Below are positions 15,282 through 22,131 of a stretch of DNA of 22,563 nt, piece by piece; within the stretch, counting starts at the first letter, position 1, and each line of letters starts with the position of its first letter. The DNA comes from Euryarchaeota archaeon UBA170 (lineage in GTDB: Archaea > Thermoplasmatota > Poseidoniia > Poseidoniales > Thalassarchaeaceae). The position numbers and the translations under genes were made by a program. The notes below the pieces were generated by a model. That model saw only the letters and a program-made list of their open reading frames with translations, was not told where the DNA came from and made no database searches. The DNA lies in NCBI GenBank assembly GCA_002499345.1, contig DALF01000002.1, positions 1 to 22,563 on the forward strand, in the 5' to 3' direction.

Positions 15282-16981
15282 ACTCAATTGGGCAACTCTC
15301 CCTCGATTCCGATACTGCATCTTCTATGATGCCCGAACTAATTATGATTCTAGGCCTTATTGCTATAGTATTGGTGCCTAATCTCGGTGATGCAAAATTC
15401 AGATTACCACTTACTTCGATTAGAGTTCCCGTATTACTAGGTGGCTCAAGATTTGATCTAACCAATGATCCTAGACTGCCAAATAGGATTTCCAATCTAA
15501 CTTTCTCTTTGGCCCTCCTGTCCTCGCTGTTGCTCATATCAGAATCGCCGAAAGAGGTCGGAGGAATTCTAATGGTGGATGGATTTAGCAGATTATTTTC
15601 AACGATGTTCTTAGGTGCACTTCTGCTAGTCAGTATAGCAACCACCCACCGCCTCCCTGCTAAAACAAATGCACAAGTTCCAAAAGAATCAGATTCAGAG
15701 AACGTATTCGATAGAAAAATCTCCATCTTAATAGACAATAGGAGGCAAGTAGACTTCTATATCCTCCTGATCATGGTTGGCCTTGGTATGACCATGATGA
15801 CGATGGCAACAAATCTATTCATGCTGATTGTTTGTATTGAACTAGCCTCTCTCTCAACATATGTTCTTGTTGCTTTCCACAAGGAAGGTCCCAGTGGAGG
15901 AGAGGCAGGTGCGAAATACTTCATCGTAGGATCAGTCGCTTCTGCTATTGGAATTTATGGCATGTCCCTACTTTATCTATGGTCCGGAAGCCTCGATCTA
16001 GAGATATTGAGACAAAACTGGCTTTCGATGGATGGAGTCGATCCCTTTGCCGCCTTTGGCATCGGTATGATGTTGGTAGCGTTCGGCTTCAAGGTCAGCG
16101 CGGCACCATTCCATCTAGCCGCTCCCGATGCATACTCTGGGGCGGCTTCCCAAGTATCGGGCCTTCTAGCCACAGCATCCAAAGCAATGGGATTCCTAGC
16201 GTTGTTCAGGGTACTTGTAATGATTACTGTACCTGAGGGCTCTGAAGCAATATGGATGATAGCATTGAGTATTTTCGCTATTGTGACCATGACATGGGGT
16301 AATCTCGCCGCCCTAACCAGTGAGAATCCAAAGAGGATACTTGCATACTCTAGCGTAGCTCATGCTGGCTACATGTTAGCCGCAATAGCCGTAGTGGGAA
16401 GTGGAATCTCCGGTACGGGCCAAAGCTCAATTATCCTCACTGCAGTCTCATTCCATCTATTTGTTCTAGTTCTATTCAAGCTAGGCGCTTTCCTAGTTCT
16501 CACTCTCCTCGAAACCGAAGGAAAGGGGCATAAAATAGAGCATCTCCATGGATTAGGAAGAAGAGAGCCCCTAATCGCAGGATCAATGTTCTTGTTCGTG
16601 CTTTCTCTTGCTGGGGTTCCCCCTCTGTCAGGCTTTCTCTCAAAACTACTGATGATCAATGGAATAGTTTCGACCTCTGCCTCTACTGGCTCTTCCAGTA
16701 GCGCTGACGTAATCTCATGGGCGGAGTCCGTGGATCCATTATTCTGGTTGGCGGCGGCAATTGTACTCAATAGCGCACTCTCACTGTTCTACTACCTCAG
16801 AATAGGATTAGTGATGTTCTTTGAAGAACCATCCACTGAAAAACCCCTCAAAGCGGCTCCGTCTCTAAGAATGGCTATTTTCGCCTGCGCACTACTAACT
16901 GTACTCTGTGGGATTGGCCCGGTCAGTGAGTGGCTATTGGGTACGGTTTCCACTGCAATAGACTCATTCATGTATCAGTGA
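15278..16981 (+). CDS. nuoN: Complex I subunit N (NuoN/ND2 homologue), antiporter-like
   Basis: NuoN is the third antiporter-like subunit, next to NuoK. The start is a rare TTG at 15278, overlapping the nuoM stop as TTGA and preceded by GGTGA (15269-15273). No ATG gives a better start before the first helix. The 567 residues retain E188 in Cys-Ile-Glu-Leu-Ala-Ser, K272 in Phe-Gly-Phe-Lys-Val-Ser-Ala-Ala-Pro-Phe-His and K302 in Ser-Lys-Ala-Met-Gly. It is longer than E. coli NuoN (485) owing to hydrophilic loops near 50-70 and 125-158 and a Ser-rich loop in the C-terminal part. It is the last nuo gene; 40 nt separate it from aIF1A. No terminator is visible, so read-through is possible. Confidence 0.95.
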   Translation: MNSIGQLSLDSDTASSMMPELIMILGLIAIVLVPNLGDAKFRLPLTSIRVPVLLGGSRFDLTNDPRLPNRISNLTFSLALLSSLLLISESPKEVGGILMVDGFSRLFSTMFLGALLLVSIATTHRLPAKTNAQVPKESDSENVFDRKISILIDNRRQVDFYILLIMVGLGMTMMTMATNLFMLIVCIELASLSTYVLVAFHKEGPSGGEAGAKYFIVGSVASAIGIYGMSLLYLWSGSLDLEILRQNWLSMDGVDPFAAFGIGMMLVAFGFKVSAAPFHLAAPDAYSGAASQVSGLLATASKAMGFLALFRVLVMITVPEGSEAIWMIALSIFAIVTMTWGNLAALTSENPKRILAYSSVAHAGYMLAAIAVVGSGISGTGQSSIILTAVSFHLFVLVLFKLGAFLVLTLLETEGKGHKIEHLHGLGRREPLIAGSMFLFVLSLAGVPPLSGFLSKLLMINGIVSTSASTGSSSSADVISWAESVDPLFWLAAAIVLNSALSLFYYLRIGLVMFFEEPSTEKPLKAAPSLRMAIFACALLTVLCGIGPVSEWLLGTVSTAIDSFMYQ

Positions 16982-17021
16982 TGATGCTCAACTTCACATA
17001 GGTGACTCTCGACGGAGTTGC

Positions 17022-17540
17022 GTGGCACGTAGAGAGGAGAAGGTCGATTTTGAGCGACTAGCTCAGCTAGAGTCTGGATCAGGAGATAGAATCAGAGTCC
17101 CACTCCCAAACAGAAAGGTGAATGAGATGTTTGCCATTGCCGACGAGATATTAGGTGGAAGGAGAATCAGGGCAGTTTGTGAAGACGGTCTTAGTAGAAT
17201 TTCTAGAATTCCTGGAAAGATGAGAAGGAGACAATGGGTCAGGGAAGGCGACCTCATAGTAATACAACCCTGGGACTTTCAGGATGAGAAGGCCAATGTA
17301 TGCATGAGGTATACTAAGACACAGTCTCTATATCTCTCAAGAAAGGGAGCGCTTCCTGAGATAGTCGATCTTTTCGGACTCTCGGGAGATAGAACAAACG
17401 TGGAAGAAGAAGATTTTTCCGAGAATGTTGACGATGAAATTCAAGAAGCAGCTGACTCTAACAAAGAAACTATTGAGAAACCTAGGAACACCTCTTCTTC
17501 AAGTAATGATGAGGATGACATAGACTCATTCTTCGGGTGA
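17022..17540 (+). CDS. eif1A: Archaeal translation initiation factor 1A (aIF1A) with extended acidic tail
   Basis: aIF1A binds the A site of the small ribosomal subunit and assists initiator tRNA placement during translation initiation. The OB-fold core (about 28-108) is typical: Arg-Ile-Pro-Gly-Lys-Met-Arg-Arg-Arg (62-70), then Trp-Val-Arg-Glu-Gly-Asp and Pro-Trp-Asp-Phe-Gln-Asp-Glu-Lys-Ala. The protein is 172 residues, against about 100-115 in most archaea, because of an acidic, low-complexity tail (about 121-172) that ends in Asp-Asp-Ile-Asp-Ser-Phe-Phe-Gly. The start is GTG 17022, preceded by GGAG at 17014-17017. It lies 40 nt after nuoN and 4 nt before the RIO1 gene, and leads a ribosome-related cluster. 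Confidence 0.95.
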   Translation: MARREEKVDFERLAQLESGSGDRIRVPLPNRKVNEMFAIADEILGGRRIRAVCEDGLSRISRIPGKMRRRQWVREGDLIVIQPWDFQDEKANVCMRYTKTQSLYLSRKGALPEIVDLFGLSGDRTNVEEEDFSENVDDEIQEAADSNKETIEKPRNTSSSSNDEDDIDSFFG

Positions 17541-17544
17541 GTGA

Positions 17545-18423
17545 ATGGATTTTGATGAGCACTGGGAAGAAGACCCGGATGCGATAATGAAATCTCAGAC
17601 AAAACATGACTGGATGTCCGAGCCAAGATTCAAGAAAATATTCAGCGAAGTAGAAGATGGACTTCAAGGAGTCATGGGCAAGGGGCCATTCGAATGGGTA
17701 GATAGGAGGGTATTTGATGCGGTTTTTGATAAGTCAACACTACTAGCTGTACACAAACTGATGGAAAAGGGGAATATTGAGACAATCGACTACCCAATCG
17801 CCAGGGGAAAGGAGGCTCACGTATTTCACGCCACATCAGATAATGGGCCAATCGCTGTTAAGATATTTCATACCACAAACGCCGTGTTCAAAGGACTAGC
17901 CAAGTACATCGATGGAGATCCAAGATTCAATGGCCTCTCTGGTAGGCATAGGGAACTAGTCAATATATGGGTGAAGAAGGAATTCAGAAATCTCAGGAGA
18001 ATGAGGAAACATGGAATTAGGGTACCACTTCCAATTTCTTATCATAAGAATGTCCTAGTGATGGAGCTCATTGGATCAGAGAGAGCTGCTCCGCGACTAC
18101 GCGACATCGAGGTAAAAGAAAAATTTGAGACTTTCACAGAAATGCTAGATATGGTTGCAGTTGCTTGGCAGAAAGCGAACCTAGTACACGCCGATCTAAG
18201 TGAGTATAATATTCTGTGGCACGAAGGTGAGCCATGGTTCATTGATGTTGGACAAGGAGTCACTGATCAACACCCACATTCCGAGGAATTCTTAGTCAGG
18301 GACGTATCTAGACTAGTTCACTGGATTAGTAAGCAAGGATATGATGTTGAGCTGGCCGATTGTATGCTCAGAGTTCTGGAAGAGCCCGTACCAGACTTAC
18401 AACCGCTTCCGGGCGGGGATTAA
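17545..18423 (+). CDS. rio1: RIO1-type serine kinase/ATPase
   Basis: RIO1 is an atypical protein kinase/ATPase needed for late maturation of the small ribosomal subunit. The 292 residues show an N-terminal accessory region, the RIO1 nucleotide-binding loop Ala-Arg-Gly-Lys-Glu-Ala-His-Val-Phe-His-Ala (86-96), the ATP-binding Lys in Ala-Val-Lys-Ile-Phe (K106), the catalytic loop His-Ala-Asp-Leu-Ser-Glu-Tyr-Asn (D217, N222) and the metal-binding Asp in Ile-Asp-Val-Gly-Gln (D234), followed by His-Pro-His-Ser. The Gly-Lys-Glu-Ala loop separates it from RIO2. ATG 17545 is preceded by GGTGA with 4 nt spacing. It lies between aIF1A and the KH protein, as seen in other archaea, which supports a ribosome-assembly role. 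Confidence 0.95.
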   Translation: MDFDEHWEEDPDAIMKSQTKHDWMSEPRFKKIFSEVEDGLQGVMGKGPFEWVDRRVFDAVFDKSTLLAVHKLMEKGNIETIDYPIARGKEAHVFHATSDNGPIAVKIFHTTNAVFKGLAKYIDGDPRFNGLSGRHRELVNIWVKKEFRNLRRMRKHGIRVPLPISYHKNVLVMELIGSERAAPRLRDIEVKEKFETFTEMLDMVAVAWQKANLVHADLSEYNILWHEGEPWFIDVGQGVTDQHPHSEEFLVRDVSRLVHWISKQGYDVELADCMLRVLEEPVPDLQPLPGGD

Positions 18424-18436
18424 AGAGAGAGGCCCT

Positions 18437-19177
18437 GTGGAATGGATTATGGAACCAGTAGCCCGGATACCTAAGGATCGTATTGCTGTCATAATCGGCA
18501 AGTCAGGGGCAACTAGGAAGATGATTGAAGAGGCCTGTGGGGCGAAGTTGGAAATCGACTCCAGAACAGGGGAAGTTTCGATAGATTGGGCAGATTCTGA
18601 TGTCGACCCGGTTATCAGAATGAAAACTCCAGATGTTATCCTCGCCATTGGAAGGGGATTATCTCCCAAAAGAGCTGTCCAGCTTCTAGAAGATGAAATA
18701 CATCTTCAGATGTATGATATCAGAGAATGGGTAGGGAGGCAACCAAACCAAATTAGGAGAATGAGAAGTAGACTCATTGGCAGGAATGGACTAATCAGGA
18801 GTAGGATAGAGGAGCTTTCAGGTACTGAGATAGCCATATATGGCTCCTCAGTGATAATTATCGGCGACGATATGGGTCTTGAAATTGCTAATCCAGCCAT
18901 AGAGTCGATTCTAAGGGGGGCGGAGCATGGTAGCGTATTGCACGGCCTTGAGAAGGATAGGAAAAGACAGCGTATCAAGTCAAGAAGTTTGGAGAGCTAT
19001 GAGGAGAGAGGAGAGGAATCATCCCCCTTCGACTCACTTGTTCCTGGTCTTTCTGCCGCTCGTAAGAGAAGAGAGAGGAGACTAAATGAGTCCCAGATAA
19101 ATCCCGAAGACCCAGAGGCTGTGAAAGAGATGCTGGAACTAGCAGAGGATGAGAAAATCAGCTATGAAGAAGAGTGA
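18437..19177 (+). CDS. Two-KH-domain rRNA-processing protein (Dim2/Pno1 family)
   Basis: This is an RNA-binding ribosome-assembly factor, homologous to eukaryotic Pno1/Dim2, which sits near the 3' end of small-subunit rRNA. Two KH domains are visible: the first with a Gly-Lys-Ser-Gly loop (21-24), the second with Gly-Arg-Asn-Gly (115-118). Gly-Ala-Glu-His-Gly-Ser-Val (161-167) is the usual end of the core. A charged extension of about 60 residues (187-246) goes beyond the core and ends in Glu-rich sequence. GTG 18437 is chosen because GAGAGG lies just upstream; ATG 18449 is an alternative, and a longer frame from 18341 overlaps RIO1 heavily and reads unlike the family. It lies 13 nt after RIO1, whose product acts in the same process. 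Confidence 0.92.
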   Translation: MEWIMEPVARIPKDRIAVIIGKSGATRKMIEEACGAKLEIDSRTGEVSIDWADSDVDPVIRMKTPDVILAIGRGLSPKRAVQLLEDEIHLQMYDIREWVGRQPNQIRRMRSRLIGRNGLIRSRIEELSGTEIAIYGSSVIIIGDDMGLEIANPAIESILRGAEHGSVLHGLEKDRKRQRIKSRSLESYEERGEESSPFDSLVPGLSAARKRRERRLNESQINPEDPEAVKEMLELAEDEKISYEEE

Positions 19178-19205
19178 ATTCTTCCGCCATTTCTAAGTCA
19201 TGAAC

Positions 19206-19218
19206 CTCCTCGTAGGAG
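19206..19218 (+). promoter_or_regulatory. Short inverted repeat covering the ribosome-binding site of the DUF63 gene
   Basis: CTCCT and AGGAG flank CGT, a perfect five-base stem. The second arm contains the only Shine-Dalgarno-like sequence before ATG 19220, so the folded RNA could hide it. Such a short stem may be chance: an anti-SD sequence next to an SD always looks like this. Confidence 0.25.
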
Positions 19219-19219
19219 T

Positions 19220-20500
19220 ATGACTGGTGGCAATCGTGGCCTCTATGACTACGAAAGATGGTCAATCTACGCTCTTACTGCCATCACAACTCTTATTTTT
19301 TCAGCACTTTTCTTGAATATTCTCGATATCTCAAATCCCCTTACAGATTTCATCACTGATTACTACGTCAACCCCGTGCTCGATGAATCAGGAGGGGATG
19401 CTGGATACAACGTGACAAACACAATCACCTACGCGGTTGTCTTAGCTCTGTTTGTAGCCGCTCTCAGTGCGTGGCTCAGGATTCTTGAGATTGATTCCAG
19501 TGATGCTACACTCCTCGCCCTACTACCCTATGTATTCTGGGCCGCACTGGGAGAGGTTGTCGAAGATGCCAATATGTTTGACTCGTCCATGGCGCCTCTA
19601 TTTGTAAGTCCAAGTATACATTTCCAAACAGCACTATGGGTCATCATCGCTGGTTCGATTGGCTATCATGTGAGGAATTACGGATCAAAGATCAGTGATT
19701 CGGAGAAGGATAGAATTCTAGAATCACTGTGTATGATAGTTATCTTCGTTCAATTTCTTATCTTTGGACACTCTATTTCCTCTAGTGAAATCGGGAGTAA
19801 CCTAGATTTGACAATATTCGCTGTAATCGGAATTTCAGCAATTATGATTCCCATCTTCTTCAGGGAATCAACCTCTGAATTCTCATATATTCAGAAGTCT
19901 GTTTACCTTGTTGGTTGTGGTGGGACATTGGTCTTCTTTGGAGCACTGGTGTCCTTTGCAACCTCTCTTCCACAAGATGAACTAAATATTTGGCCACTGT
20001 TTATTGTAATAGGAATACCCTTGGTAATATGTTATGCAATGTTTTCCATTGGCATAGAATCCTCAAGAAAACTTTCTGAAAGAGGGTTTGTTGCCGGAAT
20101 TCTCCCTGAAGGAATGTCAGAGACAGATTATGAAGATCTTGTATCTGTAGATAAGACATTCATGGAAGAGAATCGAAAGAAGGCTGTATTGGCATATCCG
20201 GTCGTATTTCTTTCTGTATCGGGACAAGTCATGGATGGTCTAGCAACATGGATAGGGATAGAATATTTCGGATACGACGAAAAGCACCTACTTTCAGCAA
20301 GAATAATCGAGGAGTTCGGTAATACATTCGGCTTTACAATGGTAAAGGCGGGACTCGGGATTATTATCTGGTGGTTCTTCGCTTACGCGAACTTCGAGAA
20401 CAAGCAACAGCACCTTAGATTACTTGTCGGACTTATGATCCTAGTAGTGGGGATGGCACCAGGATTGAGAGGTGTCGGAAGACTCGTAATAGGTCAGTGA
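19220..20500 (+). CDS. DUF63 family multi-spanning membrane protein
   Basis: The protein of 426 residues has about ten hydrophobic segments and no catalytic motif that I recognise. It matches the archaeal DUF63 family in two places. Near the N-terminus are Tyr-Asn-Val-Thr-Asn-Thr-Ile-Thr-Tyr, then Leu-Leu-Pro-Tyr-Val, Glu-Asp-Ala and Val-Ser-Pro-Ser-Ile-His-Phe. Near the C-terminus are Met-Asp-Gly-Leu-Ala-Thr, Gly-Tyr-Asp-Glu-Lys-His and Met-Ala-Pro-Gly-Leu-Arg. DUF63 proteins are usually around 300 residues, so this copy is longer, mainly through extra segments in the middle. ATG 19220 has AGGAG with only 1-2 nt spacing, so the start is moderately certain. Function is unknown; it starts 42 nt after the KH gene and the neighbours give no clear hint. 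Confidence 0.8.
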   Translation: MTGGNRGLYDYERWSIYALTAITTLIFSALFLNILDISNPLTDFITDYYVNPVLDESGGDAGYNVTNTITYAVVLALFVAALSAWLRILEIDSSDATLLALLPYVFWAALGEVVEDANMFDSSMAPLFVSPSIHFQTALWVIIAGSIGYHVRNYGSKISDSEKDRILESLCMIVIFVQFLIFGHSISSSEIGSNLDLTIFAVIGISAIMIPIFFRESTSEFSYIQKSVYLVGCGGTLVFFGALVSFATSLPQDELNIWPLFIVIGIPLVICYAMFSIGIESSRKLSERGFVAGILPEGMSETDYEDLVSVDKTFMEENRKKAVLAYPVVFLSVSGQVMDGLATWIGIEYFGYDEKHLLSARIIEEFGNTFGFTMVKAGLGIIIWWFFAYANFENKQQHLRLLVGLMILVVGMAPGLRGVGRLVIGQ

Positions 20501-20527
20501 ACCTTGAAATCAGGGATATTCACTCCA

Positions 20528-20537
20528 TTCAATTGAA
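20528..20537 (+). promoter_or_regulatory. Ten-base perfect palindrome before the mccB-like gene
   Basis: TTCAATTGAA lies in the 67-base gap between the DUF63 gene and the carboxyltransferase gene, about 30 bases before the chosen start. It could be an operator half-site pair for the catabolic genes, but a single ten-base AT-rich palindrome has little statistical weight. No convincing TATA box was seen in the gap. Confidence 0.2.
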
Positions 20538-20567
20538 GACTTGCACATCATCACGGATATGATTCAC

Positions 20568-22127
20568 ATGGACAGGCTGCCAACCAGAGTGGACAAATCG
20601 AGTGATGATTTCTCATCTAGAAAGGAGCATAATCTATCTCTGATCGAAAATCTCAGTGAAAAGCTGGAAACAGCTAGAGGAGGGGGCGGAGGGAAATATG
20701 TCGAGAGACATGAATCGAGGGGAAAGGGCATGCCTAGGGATAGAATCTCTGATATTTGCGACCCTGGCTCTCCTTTCCTAGAACTCTCTACACTCGCTGC
20801 CTACGAGATGTACGATGGAAGAGCCCACTCTGCTGGAATAGTAACTGGAATAGGCTTGGTCCATGGAAAAGAGTGTGTCTTCGTAGCTAATGATGCCACA
20901 GTAAAGGGTGGATCATACTATCCTATGACTGTAAAGAAACACGTCAGGGCACAAGAGATTGCTGAGTCGAACAATCTTCCATGCATATATCTGGTCGATT
21001 CAGGAGGTGCATTCCTTCCTCTGCAAGATCAAGTCTTTCCGGACAAAGGACATTTCGGTAGAATTTTCAGAAATCAAGCAATTCTATCAAGCAAAGGAAT
21101 CCCACAAGTAGCCGCTGTTCTTGGATCTTGTACAGCGGGCGGTGCATACATTCCCGCAATGAGCGACGAGTCGATAATTGTCAAGGACAACGGGACAATA
21201 TTCCTAGCAGGGCCACCTTTGGTAAAGGCGGCAACTGGGGAGGAGGTTAGTGCTCAGGATTTGGGTGGCGCTGATTTACACACCAGGGAGTCTGGAGTAG
21301 CTGATCATTATGCAGAAGACGAGAAGGAAGCCTTGCAGATTGCTAGAGATATAGTTGAGAATCTTAATGTCGGCCAGAAGGTAAGGTTAGATTCTAAAGA
21401 ATCAGAAGACCCCCATCATGACCCAGAGGAATTGATGGGAATTATTCCTACTGATAATAGAACTCCGTATGATGTGCGAGAAGTTATTTCTAGGATGGTG
21501 GATGGAAGCAGGTTCCACGAATTCAAAAAGAGATATGGTACGACATTGGTTTGTGGATTTGCCAGGATTCATGGCTATCCTGTAGGCATCGTAGCCAATA
21601 ATGGAATACTATTCTCTGAGTCTTCTTTGAAAGGGGCCCATTTCGTGGAGCTCTGCGGCCAGAGAGGAATTCCTCTAGTATTCCTGCAGAATATCATGGG
21701 GTTCATGGTCGGAAGAGATGCAGAGGCAGGAGGAATTGCCAAGGATGGAGCAAAACTAGTGACAGCTGTATCTTGCGTCCCAGTGCCTAAGTTCACTGTA
21801 ATTATCGGCGGATCCCACGGTGCTGGAAACTATGGTATGTGTGGGAGAGCATACGATCCGCGATTCCTTTTCATGTGGCCAAATGCCAGAATCTCTGTGA
21901 TGGGAGGGGAGCAGGCGGCTAGTGTTCTTTCCACAGTTGGAAATGCCGATCCAGAAGCTATTAGGGAGAAATACGAGAGAGAGAGTAATCCATACTACTC
22001 TACCGCAAGGCTCTGGGATGATGGAGTCATAGATCCAAGAGACACTAGGGATATTCTAGGGCTTTGCATCTCATCATGTCTAAATTCAGAACTCCCAAAG
22101 AATAGCTATGGAGTATTCAGGATGTGA
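20568..22127 (+). CDS. mccB: Methylcrotonyl-CoA carboxylase carboxyltransferase (beta) subunit
   Basis: This is the biotin-dependent carboxyltransferase subunit that moves a carboxyl group from biotin to an acyl-CoA, here most likely 3-methylcrotonyl-CoA in leucine breakdown. Across 519 residues it follows the MCC subfamily closely: Ala-Asn-Asp-Ala-Thr-Val-Lys-Gly-Gly (107-115), Asp-Ser-Gly-Gly-Ala-Phe-Leu-Pro-Leu-Gln (144-153), Gly-Ser-Cys-Thr-Ala-Gly-Gly-Ala-Tyr (186-194), Gly-Ala-Gly-Asn-Tyr-Gly-Met in the C-terminal half, and the Gly-Val-Phe-Arg-Met end. A propionyl- or acetyl-CoA carboxylase would differ at these points. ATG 20568 is chosen because family members begin a few residues before this Val-Asp motif; ATG 20559 and TTG 20541 are also in frame, and no start has a strong ribosome-binding site. 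The biotin-carboxylase partner is not in the window. Confidence 0.92.
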   Translation: MDRLPTRVDKSSDDFSSRKEHNLSLIENLSEKLETARGGGGGKYVERHESRGKGMPRDRISDICDPGSPFLELSTLAAYEMYDGRAHSAGIVTGIGLVHGKECVFVANDATVKGGSYYPMTVKKHVRAQEIAESNNLPCIYLVDSGGAFLPLQDQVFPDKGHFGRIFRNQAILSSKGIPQVAAVLGSCTAGGAYIPAMSDESIIVKDNGTIFLAGPPLVKAATGEEVSAQDLGGADLHTRESGVADHYAEDEKEALQIARDIVENLNVGQKVRLDSKESEDPHHDPEELMGIIPTDNRTPYDVREVISRMVDGSRFHEFKKRYGTTLVCGFARIHGYPVGIVANNGILFSESSLKGAHFVELCGQRGIPLVFLQNIMGFMVGRDAEAGGIAKDGAKLVTAVSCVPVPKFTVIIGGSHGAGNYGMCGRAYDPRFLFMWPNARISVMGGEQAASVLSTVGNADPEAIREKYERESNPYYSTARLWDDGVIDPRDTRDILGLCISSCLNSELPKNSYGVFRM

Positions 22128-22131
22128 AATA

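Noticed and set aside
15190..15738. Open frame of 182 codons on the minus strand, overlapping nuoM and nuoN
   Set aside because: It lies antisense to well-supported NuoM and NuoN coding sequence, has no recognisable domain and its product is of mixed, non-family composition.
18341..18436. Possible longer N-terminus for the KH protein
   Set aside because: These 32 codons overlap the end of RIO1 and show no KH-family similarity; a ribosome-binding site points to GTG 18437.
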